From Streptomyces sp. NBC_01439 (GTDB taxonomy: Bacteria > Actinomycetota > Actinomycetes > Streptomycetales > Streptomycetaceae), in NCBI RefSeq assembly GCF_036227605.1, contig NZ_CP109487.1, positions 434,001-498,000 on the forward strand: DNA of 64,000 nt, read 5' to 3'. The position numbers and the translations under genes are program-made. Under the pieces are notes generated by a model, which ran no database searches, was not told the DNA's origin, and worked only from the letters and a program-made list of their open reading frames with translations. This document shows, piece after piece, positions 44,444-52,912 of this stretch (positions are counted from its first letter, which is position 1; each line of letters opens with the position of its first letter).

Positions 44444-44474
44444 TTGACCTGAAGTTTGGTTGAGGTCCTAGCGT
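44444..44474 (+). promoter_or_regulatory. SoxR/MerR-type promoter of ABC exporter
   Basis: TTGACC (44444-44449) and TAGCGT (44469-44474) are 19 bp apart, the long spacer typical of MerR-family-activated promoters. The spacer holds the dyad GACCTGAA-N6-TTGAGGTC (44446-44467; 7 of 8 arm positions pair), close to the SoxR box CCTCAAG...CTTGAGG. ATG 44482 lies 7 nt after the -10, so the message would be leaderless. Confidence 0.65.
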
Positions 44475-44481
44475 TCGGGCC

Positions 44482-46371
44482 ATGGACATGGAAGTCACCG
44501 CCTGGACGTCGCTGCACAGCGCGATCAACGCCCAGCAGGACCGTCGCCCGCTCTCCCGGGCCGGCCTGCGCCGCGTCGCCGCCTTCGCCCGCCCGCACCG
44601 CCGCGGGCTCACCCTCTTCCTGCTGCTGAGCGTGGTGACCGCCCTGCTCGCGGTGGCCACCCCGGTGCTCGCCAGCCGGGTCGTCACGGCCATCGTGGAC
44701 GGCCGCGACAGCTCCGCTGTCACCCGCCTCGCCCTGCTCATCGCGCTGATCGCGGTCGCGGAGGCCGGACTCGGACTGCTGACCCGCAGACTCTCCGCAA
44801 CCCTCGGCGAGGGGCTGATCCTGGATCTGCGGACGGCGGTCTTCGACCACGTGCAGCGGATGCCGGTCGCCTTCTTCACCCGGACCCGGACGGGGGCCCT
44901 GGTCAGCCGCCTCAACAACGATGTGATCGGTGCCCAGCGCGCCTTCAGCAACACCCTGTCGGGGGTCGTCGCCAACACCGTCACCCTGGTACTGACCCTC
45001 ACCGTGATGCTCGGCATCTCCTGGCAGATCACCCTGCTGGCACTGGTGCTGCTGCCGGTGTTCGTGCTGCCGGCCCGCCGGATGGGGGCGCGGATGGCGG
45101 CGATGCAGCGCGAGGCGTCCGCGCTGAACGCCGCGATGGGCACCCAGATGACCGAACGGTTCTCCGCCCCCGGCGCGACGCTGGTCAAGCTCTTCGGGCG
45201 GCCCGCCGACGAGTCCGCGGAGTTCGCGGCCCGGGCGGCGCGGGTGCGCGACATCGGGATCCGCACGGCCATGGCCCAGTCGGCCTTCATCACGGCCCTC
45301 ACCCTGGTCTCGGCGCTGGCCCTGGCGCTCGTCTACGGGCTCGGCGGGTTCTACGCCCTGCGCGGCTCCCTGGACGCCGGTTCCGTCGTCGCCCTCGCCC
45401 TCCTCCTGACCCGGCTCTACGCCCCGCTCACCGCACTCGCCGGCGCCCGCGTCGAGGTGATGAGCGCGATGGTGAGCTTCGAGCGGGTCTTCGAGATCCT
45501 CGACCTGAAGCCGCTCATCGCACAGGATCCGGACGCCCGCCGGGTGCCCCGGGGGCCGGTGGCGGTGGAGTTCGACCGGGTCTCCTTCGGCTATCCGGCC
45601 GCCGACAAGGTCTCGCTGGCCTCCCTGGAGGAGGTCGCCACCCTGGATGCCCGGGGCGGTACGCAGGTGCTGCACGAGGTGTCCTTCCGCGCCGAACCGG
45701 GCCAGATGATCGCCCTGGTCGGCTCGTCCGGCGCCGGCAAGTCGACCATCGCTCAGCTGCTGCCGCGGCTGTACGACGCCGACGCGGGCGCGGTCCGGCT
45801 CGGCGGGATCGACGTACGTCACCTCACGGCCGACTCGATCCGCGAGACGCTCGGCATGGTCACCCAGGACGGGCACCTCTTCCACGAATCGGTGCGCGCC
45901 AACCTGCTGCTGGCCCGCCCGGAGGCCTCCGAGGAGGAGGTCTGGGAGGCCCTGCGGCGCGCGCGGCTGGACGGCCTCGTCGCCTCGCTGCCGGACGGAC
46001 TGGACACGGTGGTCGGGGAGCGCGGCTACCGGCTCTCGGGCGGGGAACGGCAGCGACTGACCATCGCGCGGCTGCTGCTGGCCCGGCAGCGGGTGGTGAT
46101 CCTCGACGAGGCCACCGCGCACCTGGACTCCACCTCGGAGGCAGCGGTGCAGGAGGCCCTGGGCGAGGCCTTGGCGGGCCGGACGGCGGTGGTGATCGCG
46201 CACCGACTGTCGACCGTACAGGCGGCGGACCTGATCCTGGTGGTCGAGGACGGCCGGATCGTGGAACGGGGCACGCACACCGCACTGCTGGCGGCGGGCG
46301 GGCGGTACGAGGAGCTGTACCGCACCCAGTTCGCCGTGTCGGGCAGCGGGGCACCGGCGCCGGGCGCATGA
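44482..46371 (+). CDS. ABC exporter, fused permease-ATPase
   Basis: 629 residues, half-transporter acting as a dimer. Six membrane helices (about 40-330), then the ATPase: Walker A LVGSSGAGKST, signature YRLSGGERQRLTIARLLL, Walker B VVILDEATAHLD, switch His in VIAHRLSTVQAAD. ATG 44482 (or 44488) with a leaderless promoter. The SoxR-like box suggests induction by redox-active compounds; an ABC exporter belongs to the S. coelicolor SoxR regulon, and this may be its counterpart. Divergent from the adenylation-like gene. Confidence 0.92.
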   Translation: MDMEVTAWTSLHSAINAQQDRRPLSRAGLRRVAAFARPHRRGLTLFLLLSVVTALLAVATPVLASRVVTAIVDGRDSSAVTRLALLIALIAVAEAGLGLLTRRLSATLGEGLILDLRTAVFDHVQRMPVAFFTRTRTGALVSRLNNDVIGAQRAFSNTLSGVVANTVTLVLTLTVMLGISWQITLLALVLLPVFVLPARRMGARMAAMQREASALNAAMGTQMTERFSAPGATLVKLFGRPADESAEFAARAARVRDIGIRTAMAQSAFITALTLVSALALALVYGLGGFYALRGSLDAGSVVALALLLTRLYAPLTALAGARVEVMSAMVSFERVFEILDLKPLIAQDPDARRVPRGPVAVEFDRVSFGYPAADKVSLASLEEVATLDARGGTQVLHEVSFRAEPGQMIALVGSSGAGKSTIAQLLPRLYDADAGAVRLGGIDVRHLTADSIRETLGMVTQDGHLFHESVRANLLLARPEASEEEVWEALRRARLDGLVASLPDGLDTVVGERGYRLSGGERQRLTIARLLLARQRVVILDEATAHLDSTSEAAVQEALGEALAGRTAVVIAHRLSTVQAADLILVVEDGRIVERGTHTALLAAGGRYEELYRTQFAVSGSGAPAPGA

Positions 46372-46378
46372 TCCTGTG

Positions 46379-46762
46379 ATGGACATCAAATTGGAACTCG
46401 TCGCCGTCCCCGTCACCGACGTGGACCGGGCCAAGGACTTCTACGAGAAGCTCGGCTTCAACGCCGACCACGACGTCACCGTCAGCGGGGACATCCGCTT
46501 CGTCCAGCTGACCCCGCCGGGCTCGGCGTGCTCCATCGCGATCGGCAAGGGGTTGACCCGGATGACCCCGGGGTCGTTGGACAACATGCAGGTCGTCGTC
46601 ACCGACATCGAGGAGGCGTACGAGGACCTGCGCGGCCGGGGCGTGGAGGTGACGGAGATCCAGGACCTGCCGTGGGGCTCCTTCGTCTACTTCTCCGACC
46701 CCGACGGCAACGGCTGGGCGGTCCAGCAGACCACGCCCCGCAAGACGCAGGGCACCCCCTGA
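46379..46762 (+). CDS. VOC (glyoxalase/bleomycin-resistance fold) protein
   Basis: 127 residues, two beta-alpha-beta-beta-beta modules: VAVPVTDVDRAKDFYEKLGF and MQVVVTDIEEAYEDLRGRGVEV...YFSDPDGNGWAVQQ. Possible metal or ligand residues include the late Asp/Glu positions, but substrate cannot be told. ATG 46379 lies 7 nt after the ABC exporter stop, so it is in the same transcript and probably under the same SoxR-like control. Confidence 0.9.
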   Translation: MDIKLELVAVPVTDVDRAKDFYEKLGFNADHDVTVSGDIRFVQLTPPGSACSIAIGKGLTRMTPGSLDNMQVVVTDIEEAYEDLRGRGVEVTEIQDLPWGSFVYFSDPDGNGWAVQQTTPRKTQGTP

Positions 46763-46807
46763 GGGTCCTCGAGGGTCCTGGACGGGTGGTGATCGAGCCG
46801 CGGCTCG

Positions 46808-46939
46808 CACCGCCCGGAACGGGGTGGTCGCTCCTTCACCCCCGACGGCTACTTCCGCACCGGCGCCCTCGCACGGCGCCTCCCGGACGGCAGCCCGGTG
46901 GTGACCGCCGCCCCCGGGGACGACGAGTCCGCCCCGTGA
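46808..46939 (+). pseudogene. AMP-ligase fragment (EntE-like A7 region)
   Basis: In one frame the stretch reads GRSFTPDGYFRTGALARRLPDG then SPVVTAAPGDDESAP and a TGA at 46937-46939. FTPDGYFRTGDLARRLPDG is the A7 region of aryl- or acyl-AMP ligases (Asp changed to Ala here). No flanking domain and no start. A relic of a deleted ligase gene, lying between the VOC and HIT genes. Confidence 0.6.
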
Positions 46940-46970
46940 CGGACGGGGGAGTCGGTGGGAGGATGCACCC

Positions 46971-47507
46971 GTGCCGACACCGATGCGGATGCCGATGGAC
47001 CGTGAACCGATGGACCTCGAAGCCTATGTCGAACGGACGCGCGGCGGACCGTGCTTCGTCTGCGCCTTCCTCGCCGGGCATCCCGACTACGCGCACGAGA
47101 GCGTCTTCGAGGACGAGCACCACGTGGCCTTCCTCGACCGCTGGCCCACGCTCCCCGGAAAGGTCCTCGTGGCTCCCAAGGCGCACATCGAGCACGCCGT
47201 GCGCGATCTGGACCCCACGTCCTACACCCGGCTGATGCTCGTCGTACGGGAGGTCGCGCTCGCCGTCGAGGACGTCTTCGACAGCGAGCGGACCTACCTG
47301 TACTCGTTGGGGAGCCGACAGGGCAACTCCCACCTGCACTGGCACGTCGCGGCGCTGCCGCCCGGGGTTCCGTACGAGCGCCAGCAGTTCCACTCCCTGA
47401 TGACCGAGAACGGCGTGCTGTCGCCGTCGCCCGCGGAGCAGGCCGCCACGGCCGGGCTCCTGCGCGCGGCCGTCACCGCGCGCGGAGTCCTCGAACCGCC
47501 GCGGTGA
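46971..47507 (+). CDS. HIT-family nucleotide hydrolase/transferase
   Basis: 178 residues. The histidine triad reads NSHLHWHVAALP; the N-terminus has CFVCAFLAGHPDYAHESVFEDEHHVAFLDRWP and GKVLVAPKAHIEHAVRDLD. Members hydrolyse nucleotide phosphoramidates or adenylates. GTG 46971 with GGGAGG upstream; several in-frame ATGs follow (46977 on). Convergent with the 47510 gene, with only two bases between the stops. Confidence 0.9.
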   Translation: MPTPMRMPMDREPMDLEAYVERTRGGPCFVCAFLAGHPDYAHESVFEDEHHVAFLDRWPTLPGKVLVAPKAHIEHAVRDLDPTSYTRLMLVVREVALAVEDVFDSERTYLYSLGSRQGNSHLHWHVAALPPGVPYERQQFHSLMTENGVLSPSPAEQAATAGLLRAAVTARGVLEPPR

Positions 47508-47509
47508 GC

Positions 47510-47857
47510 TCAGGCCTCGGCGCCGGCAGGGTGGTGGTCGAGCTCCCACGCGTGGTGCTTGAACTCGTGGCGGAAGTCGGCGTGGTCCTCCCACTGGCGG
47601 GCGATGCCGCGCAGCACGTCCCAGTTGTGCTCCACGGACTGGTCGATGACGCGGCGCATGGCCGGCTCGGCGGATTCCCGCTTCTCGATCAGGCCCTTGA
47701 TGGCGGAGGCCTCCAGGACGGAGTTGCGCAGGGCGCGCAGGGCGCGGGAGGTGTCGTCCATGGCGAAACCGTGTTCGCTGCCCGTTCCCTCGTCGAACAG
47801 CGGGGTGAGCCGCGCCTCGATGAATGCGGTGATCCGCTCGAAGTGCTGCACGTCCAT
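47510..47857 (-). CDS. Small conserved-type hypothetical protein (DUF6221-like?)
   Basis: 115 residues, ATG 47857 with GGAG upstream. A helical protein beginning MDVQHFERITAFIEARLTPLFDEG and ending in an aromatic/acidic segment HNWDVLRGIARQWEDHADFRHEFKHHAWELDHH. The layout recalls small actinobacterial proteins of the DUF6221 kind, which I cannot confirm. No signal or membrane segment. Confidence 0.7.
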   Translation of the reverse strand: MDVQHFERITAFIEARLTPLFDEGTGSEHGFAMDDTSRALRALRNSVLEASAIKGLIEKRESAEPAMRRVIDQSVEHNWDVLRGIARQWEDHADFRHEFKHHAWELDHHPAGAEA

Positions 47858-48070
47858 CGGGACTCCTTCTCCTGCCGGACCACAGGGTGTACCCGGCGTT
47901 CCGCTCGCTGGTGCTGTTCAGGAACCATTATCCAGTAGTCGGCCGGTCCGACCGGACCCGACCGGACCCGACCGGCCCTGGCCGGCCCGGTATCAACTCC
48001 CCTCCCACCAGGGCCTCTTCCGCGTGATCTATGTTGATGATCTGGTGTGCGCGATCGATACGGGGAACCG

Positions 48071-48904
48071 GTGGACGAGAATTCGTGGCTGACGGAACGG
48101 TTCGAAGAGCACCGCTCTCATCTGAGAGCGGTGTCCTACCGCATGCTCGGCTCGCTCGCCGAGGCCGATGACGCCGTCCAGGAGGCCTGGCTGCGCCTCA
48201 ACCGCTCCGATGTCAGCGATGTCGAGAACCTCGGCGGCTGGCTGACGACGGTCGTGTCGCGGGTCTGCCTGAACCTGCTGCGCTCGCGCGAGTCCCGGCG
48301 CGAGGACTCCATGGAGGCGCGTCCCTCCGACCCTGCCGTCAGCCGCGCCGACACCCTCGGCACCGTCGACCCCGTCGACCCCGAGCAGGAAGCCCTGCTG
48401 GCCGACTCGGTCGGACTGGCGCTGCTGGTCGTGCTCGACCAGTTGGCACCGGCCGAACGGCTCGCGTTCGTGCTGCACGACCTGTTCGCCGTGCCCTTCG
48501 ACGAGATCGCCCCGATGATCGAGAAGTCTCCGACGGCGACCCGCCAGCGCCGCGTCGTGGAGGCCTTCCTCGCCGCCACCCGCTGCGGAAACTTCGACGC
48601 GCTCGTCACCCTGCTCCACCCCGACGTGGTGCTCCGGGCCGACCGGGCCGTCGGCCCCACCCCCGCCCCGATCCTCGTCCGCGGCGCCGTCACCGTCGCC
48701 ACGGGCGCGATGGCCGCCATGCAGCGGGCACGGTCCACGGCCCCGGTCCTGATCGACGGAGTGGTCGGCCTCGCGATGGCCCCGCTGGGACGCCTGTTCC
48801 TGGTGCTCGGTTTCACGATCGAGGACGGCCTGATCACCGAGATCGACGTCGTGGCGGAACCGGAGCGTCTCGGCGCGCTCGAACTCGCCGCGCTCGACGT
48901 TTGA
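48071..48904 (+). CDS. ECF41-type sigma factor with shortened sigma-4 and SnoaL-like tail
   Basis: 277 residues from GTG 48071 (GGGGAA 7 nt upstream; GTG 48047 is an alternative). Sigma-2: HLRAVSYRMLGSLAEADDAVQEAWLRL. Sigma-4: LDQLAPAERLAFVLHDLFAVPFDEIAPMIEKSPTATRQ, but the next residues RRVVEAFLAATRCGNFDALV belong to the C-terminal SnoaL-like domain. In ECF41 proteins about 20-25 residues (end of the recognition helix, LASRARRRV, and a linker) normally lie between. So the DNA-reading helix is clipped, in frame. Either inactive or altered promoter choice. Confidence 0.85.
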   Translation: MDENSWLTERFEEHRSHLRAVSYRMLGSLAEADDAVQEAWLRLNRSDVSDVENLGGWLTTVVSRVCLNLLRSRESRREDSMEARPSDPAVSRADTLGTVDPVDPEQEALLADSVGLALLVVLDQLAPAERLAFVLHDLFAVPFDEIAPMIEKSPTATRQRRVVEAFLAATRCGNFDALVTLLHPDVVLRADRAVGPTPAPILVRGAVTVATGAMAAMQRARSTAPVLIDGVVGLAMAPLGRLFLVLGFTIEDGLITEIDVVAEPERLGALELAALDV

Positions 48905-49044
48905 GGGCGGGCGGTCCGGCGCCCGGAAGCGACCGAAGCGATTCCGTGCCGCAGCCGCCCTTCTGGGCCGCGGCACGGCGCTCACGTACGGGCGCCGTCG
49001 TCCTCGGCTCGGCGTGCTGCTCGGTAGCGGCCGGGGCCCCTCGT

Positions 49045-49761
49045 TCAGGGCGCGAGCACGTCCAGTTCCTCGAGGGCGCCCATCGCAATCCGGCGGGTCA
49101 GCGCCTCCGCGCGCGCCGCGTCGCCCTCGCGGACCGCCTCGGCGACCTGGACGTGCAGGGTGACGGCGGCGGGGTCGGGATCGTGGAACATCACCGCGTG
49201 CTCGGTGCGGCCGGTCAGGACCTCGGCGACGACGTCCCCGAGGCGGGCGAACATCTCGTTGCCGGAGGCGTTCAGCACGACGCGGTGGAAGGCGATGTCG
49301 TGCCGCAGGTAGCCCTCGAGCTGGTGACCGCGCGAGGTGCGGACCATGCCGAGGGCCGCCTCGGTGAGTTCGGCGCACTGCTGCGGTGTGGCCAGTGCCG
49401 CGGCCAACCCGGCCGCGACCGGCTCGATCGCGGAGCGCAGCACGGTGAGGGACCGCAGCTGCCGGGGCCGGTCGGTGCCGGCCAGGCGCCAGCGGATCAC
49501 GCGCGGGTCGTAGACGTTCCATTCGTCGGTGGGGCGCACGGTGACGCCGACCCGGCGGCGGGACTCGACCAGGTGCATCGACTCCAGGACGCGGACCACC
49601 TCCCGCACGACGGTGCGGGAGGCGTCGAAGCGTTCGGCGATCTCGTCGGTGCGCAGGACGCTGCCCGGAAGGTGCTCCCCCGCCGTGATCGCGAGGCCGA
49701 GGGTGTCCAGCACGTGGGTGTGGAGCCCGTGCCCCTGGCCGGGACTGCCTTCGGTGGTCAT
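49045..49761 (-). CDS. gntR: FadR-type GntR regulator of gluconate genes
   Basis: 238 residues. N-terminal winged helix LHTHVLDTLGLAITAGEHLPGSVLRTDEIAERFDASRTVVREVVRVLESMHLV; C-terminal FCD helical domain with LRHDIAFHRVVLNASGNEMF, whose Asp and His can hold a metal. ATG 49761 (MTTEGSPGQ) is preferred to the in-frame start at 49812, which would run through a likely operator. Divergent from gluconate kinase and permease, hence the assignment as local repressor relieved by gluconate or a derivative. Confidence 0.9.
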   Translation of the reverse strand: MTTEGSPGQGHGLHTHVLDTLGLAITAGEHLPGSVLRTDEIAERFDASRTVVREVVRVLESMHLVESRRRVGVTVRPTDEWNVYDPRVIRWRLAGTDRPRQLRSLTVLRSAIEPVAAGLAAALATPQQCAELTEAALGMVRTSRGHQLEGYLRHDIAFHRVVLNASGNEMFARLGDVVAEVLTGRTEHAVMFHDPDPAAVTLHVQVAEAVREGDAARAEALTRRIAMGALEELDVLAP

Positions 49762-49792
49762 GGCGTAAGCGTACGGTGACGCTTCCACCAAC

Positions 49793-49809
49793 AAAAGATG
49801 TGATGTTTT
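49793..49809. promoter_or_regulatory. Putative GntR operator
   Basis: AAAA-N-AT-N3-AT-N-TTTT (17 bp) is an imperfect dyad in the AT-rich region between the regulator (ATG 49761) and gluconokinase (GTG 49893). Size and place fit a FadR/GntR-type site acting on both promoters. Confidence 0.45.
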
Positions 49810-49892
49810 CAACCAGAGGCTTGAATACGTAGTACTTAATGCGCTTCAGTGGTGCCACACGAACCGATGTCAACGAGGACAGCGAGGTAGGC

Positions 49893-50414
49893 GTGAGCAC
49901 CCAGCGCGTCATTGTGGTGATGGGCGTCGCCGGCACGGGCAAGACGACCGTGGGGCAACTGCTCGCCGAGGCCCTCGGCATTCCGTACGCGGAGGGCGAC
50001 GCCTTCCACCCGGCGGCCAACGTCGCCAAGATGTCGGCCGGGATCCCGCTGGACGACGCGGACCGGTGGCCGTGGCTCGACGCCATCGGCGAGTGGATCC
50101 GCAACCGCGCCGGCCTGCGCGGCGGCGTGATCGCGGCCTCCAGCCTCAAGCGCGCCTACCGTGACCGGCTGCGCGCCGCGGCCCCCGGGGCCGTCTTCGT
50201 CCACCTCTCCGGTGAGCGCCCGCTGATCGAGAAGCGCATGGCGGAGCGCAAGGGCCATTTCATGCCCACCACGCTGCTGGACTCGCAGTTCGCCGCGCTG
50301 GAGCCGCTCCAGGACGACGAACTCGGCGTCGTCGTCGAGGTGTCCGGGTCCCCTGAAGACATCACCGAGCGGGCTCTGGCCGCTCTGCGCAGCCTGCCCG
50401 CACAAGAGAACTGA
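49893..50414 (+). CDS. gntK: Gluconokinase
   Basis: 173 residues. Phosphorylates D-gluconate to 6-phosphogluconate. P-loop MGVAGTGKTT (about 9-18), GDAFHPAANVAKMSAGIPLDDADRWPWL (gluconate/lid signature), SSLKRAYRDRLR, and RKGHFMPTTLLDSQFAALE. GTG 49893 (VSTQRVIVV) has GAGG 7 nt upstream; an earlier in-frame start at 49839 would run through promoter sequence. Followed by the permease after 12 nt. Confidence 0.94.
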   Translation: MSTQRVIVVMGVAGTGKTTVGQLLAEALGIPYAEGDAFHPAANVAKMSAGIPLDDADRWPWLDAIGEWIRNRAGLRGGVIAASSLKRAYRDRLRAAAPGAVFVHLSGERPLIEKRMAERKGHFMPTTLLDSQFAALEPLQDDELGVVVEVSGSPEDITERALAALRSLPAQEN

Positions 50415-50426
50415 GGAATCCCCACC

Positions 50427-51824
50427 GTGACCGGTCTCCACGTCGAGACTCTGGCAGCGGCCGCCACCGGACCGATCACCTCGGCCGGGAACACCCAGCT
50501 GGGGATAGCCGTCCTGGCGGGCATAGCCGTCATCGTCCTGCTCATCACGCGCTTCAAACTGCACGCCTTCCTGGCCCTGACGGTCGGTTCGCTGGCCCTC
50601 GGAGTCTTCGCCGGCGCACCGCCCGCCAAGACGATCGCCAGCTTCACCGCCGGGCTCGGCGCCACGGTCGCGGGCGTCGGCGTACTGATCGCGCTCGGCG
50701 CGATCCTCGGCAAGCTGCTCGCCGACTCGGGCGGCGCGGACGAGATCGTGGACACGATCCTCGCCCGGGCCAAGGGCCGGGCCATGCCGTGGGCGATGGT
50801 GCTGATCGCTTCGGTGATCGGGTTGCCGCTCTTCTTCGAGGTCGGCATCGTCCTGCTGATCCCGGTGGTGCTGCTGGTCGCCAAGCGGGGGAACTACTCG
50901 CTGATGCGGATCGGCATCCCGGCGCTGGCCGGCCTGTCGGTGATGCACGGACTGGTCCCGCCGCACCCCGGCCCCCTCGTCGCCATCGACGCGCTCCACG
51001 CGAACCTCGGGGTCACCCTCGGGCTCGGGGTGCTCGTGGCCATCCCGACCGTGATCATCGCCGGGCCGCTGTTCTCCCGTTACGCGGCCCGGTGGGTGGA
51101 CATCCCGGCGCCGGAGCACATGGTCGCGGCGCGCCCCTCGGCCGAGTTGGAGCACCGCCCCCGGTTCGGCGCCACGGTGTTCACCGTGCTGCTCCCGGTG
51201 GCGCTGATGCTCGTCAAGGCCCTCGTCGACATCGTGGTCGACGACCCCGCCAGCCCGGTGCAACGCGTGACCGATGTCGCGGGCTCCCCGATGATCGCGC
51301 TGCTCGCGGCCGTCCTGGTGGGCATGTTCACGCTCGGCCGGGCGGCCGGCTTCACCCGGGCGCGGATCTCGGCCACGGTGGAGAAGTCCCTGGCCCCGAT
51401 CGCGGGCATCCTGCTGATCGTGGGCGCCGGCGGCGGCTTCAAGCAGACGCTGATCGACGTGGGCGTGGGTCAGATGATCCTGGACGTGTCCAAGGACTGG
51501 GCCGTACCGACCCTGTTGCTGGCCTGGCTGATCGCCGTGGCCATCCGCCTGGCCACCGGCTCGGCGACGGTGGCCACCATTTCGGCGGCCGGGCTGGTGG
51601 CCCCGCTCGCGGCGGACATGTCCACGACCGGTACCGCACTGCTGGTCCTGGCCATCGGGGCCGGCTCGCTGTTCTTCAGCCATGTCAACGACGCCGGCTT
51701 CTGGCTGGTCAAGGAGTACTTCGGGATGACCGTCGGTCAGACCCTGAAGACCTGGTCGGTGATGGAGACCATCATCTCGGTGGTCGGCCTGGGCCTCGTA
51801 CTGCTGCTGTCACTGGTCCTGTAG
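50427..51824 (+). CDS. gntP: Gluconate:proton symporter (GntP family)
   Basis: 465 residues, about 12 to 14 membrane helices. Family landmarks: GATVAGVGVLIALGAILGKLLADSGGA, GLPLFFEVGIVLLIPVVLLVA, MHGLVPPHPGPLVAIDAL, SATVATISAAGLVAP and SHVNDAGFWLVKEYFGM. GTG 50427. In the same operon as gluconokinase, so imported gluconate is phosphorylated at once. Its 3' end overlaps the convergent gene at 51810 by 15 bp. Confidence 0.93.
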   Translation: MTGLHVETLAAAATGPITSAGNTQLGIAVLAGIAVIVLLITRFKLHAFLALTVGSLALGVFAGAPPAKTIASFTAGLGATVAGVGVLIALGAILGKLLADSGGADEIVDTILARAKGRAMPWAMVLIASVIGLPLFFEVGIVLLIPVVLLVAKRGNYSLMRIGIPALAGLSVMHGLVPPHPGPLVAIDALHANLGVTLGLGVLVAIPTVIIAGPLFSRYAARWVDIPAPEHMVAARPSAELEHRPRFGATVFTVLLPVALMLVKALVDIVVDDPASPVQRVTDVAGSPMIALLAAVLVGMFTLGRAAGFTRARISATVEKSLAPIAGILLIVGAGGGFKQTLIDVGVGQMILDVSKDWAVPTLLLAWLIAVAIRLATGSATVATISAAGLVAPLAADMSTTGTALLVLAIGAGSLFFSHVNDAGFWLVKEYFGMTVGQTLKTWSVMETIISVVGLGLVLLLSLVL

Positions 51825-52754
51825 CTGGGCGCCGGCCAGCGCGAGCCCGCCCGCCGCCGTGGCGCAGCGCGCCGCGAGCCTGGTGACCTCGGCCCGCAGG
51901 GCCTCGGTCTCCCGGCCGTGCCAGCCCGGCGCCATCGCCGCGACCCGCAGTCGGACCGCGTGCGTGCGCAGCGCGGCGGCGTGACCGCCCAGGCCGCCGT
52001 CCGGCGGCAGCGGCGCCGGACGGGGCGGCCGGTTCGTAACCCGGCGGCGGGCCGGGCCGCGGGGGGACACGGCCCCCGTCATGGCCGGCCCTTCGGGCAG
52101 ACCCGTTCCCCGGTCGCAGAAGGCCCAGAAGGCGGCGCCGAGCCCGAGGGCCGGTTCGGCGGTCTCGGCCCGGCCGGTGGCGACCTGCCAGCCGGCGTGG
52201 TCGTTGAAGGGGTTCGCGTCGGTCAGTGCGTGCCAGGCGAGGATGTCGGCGAAGGACGGGGCGAGCAGCGCGAAGGCGTGTTCGGCGCCGCGCTCGCGCA
52301 GGATGACGCGGAACAGCCGGACTGCCTCGCCCTGGCGGCCCGCTCGGACGGCACCCAGGACCGCGGCCGCGCCGGGATCGTCGAACAGTTCGGGGTGGCC
52401 CGCGCTCGCGGCCCGGATCCGGGCCTTCAACCCGCAGACGGCGATGCTGATCGCGAGGCTCTCCCGGCCCGCCAGGATTCCGGCGAGCCGCCCGGCCCGG
52501 GCCACGCCCCGGCCGCGCGGGGCCCAGCCGAGGCCCGACGGGTCGGTGAGCGTACGCAGCAGGGTGCGCCAGCCGAGCCGGGTACGACCGCCCCGGGCGA
52601 GGGCGACCGCGGGCAGCCGGACGCCGAAGGCCAGGCCGGAGGCGTAGCGGGCGGCCTCGCCGACCGCATCGGCGGCCTCGGCGAGGGTGCGGCACGGGGC
52701 GTCGAGCAGGTCGATGTCCGGGGCGGTGGACGCGGAGGTCGCGGCGTCGGGCAT
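51810..52754 (-). CDS. Unknown protein with WxG-like helical tail
   Basis: 314 residues, no signal peptide. The N-terminal segment (LLDAPCRTLAEAADAVGEAARYASGLAF) and middle are helical. After a Pro/Arg-rich hinge (about 232-260), the last 55 residues form a helical hairpin around MAPGWHGRETEALRAEVTRLAARC that resembles the W-x-G turn of WXG100 proteins. I do not recognise a family. It lies 158 nt downstream of the P450 gene on the same strand and overlaps gntP tail-to-tail. Confidence 0.7.
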   Translation of the reverse strand: MPDAATSASTAPDIDLLDAPCRTLAEAADAVGEAARYASGLAFGVRLPAVALARGGRTRLGWRTLLRTLTDPSGLGWAPRGRGVARAGRLAGILAGRESLAISIAVCGLKARIRAASAGHPELFDDPGAAAVLGAVRAGRQGEAVRLFRVILRERGAEHAFALLAPSFADILAWHALTDANPFNDHAGWQVATGRAETAEPALGLGAAFWAFCDRGTGLPEGPAMTGAVSPRGPARRRVTNRPPRPAPLPPDGGLGGHAAALRTHAVRLRVAAMAPGWHGRETEALRAEVTRLAARCATAAGGLALAGAQLQDQ

Positions 52755-52912
52755 GTGATCCTCGTGGGGTTCGGCAGGGGCTCACGGACGGACGGGGTCG
52801 GACGGGCACCGACGGGTCGAGCAAAATCCACATCAAGGTCGGACGAGGTCGGACAAGGCCGGACGAGACCCGTCGCGTGCGAACGGGAACCCGGTCGAGC
52901 GCCGCGGCGCCC

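Noticed and set aside
41761..46434. 1557-codon minus-strand frame over the ABC exporter and adenylation-like gene
   Set aside because: Shadow frame; the true genes have motifs, promoters and overlaps that fit.
47940..47990. Repeated GACCGGACCC motif as an attachment site or origin
   Set aside because: Short imperfect repeat in a GC-rich intergenic patch; no integrase or replication gene nearby.
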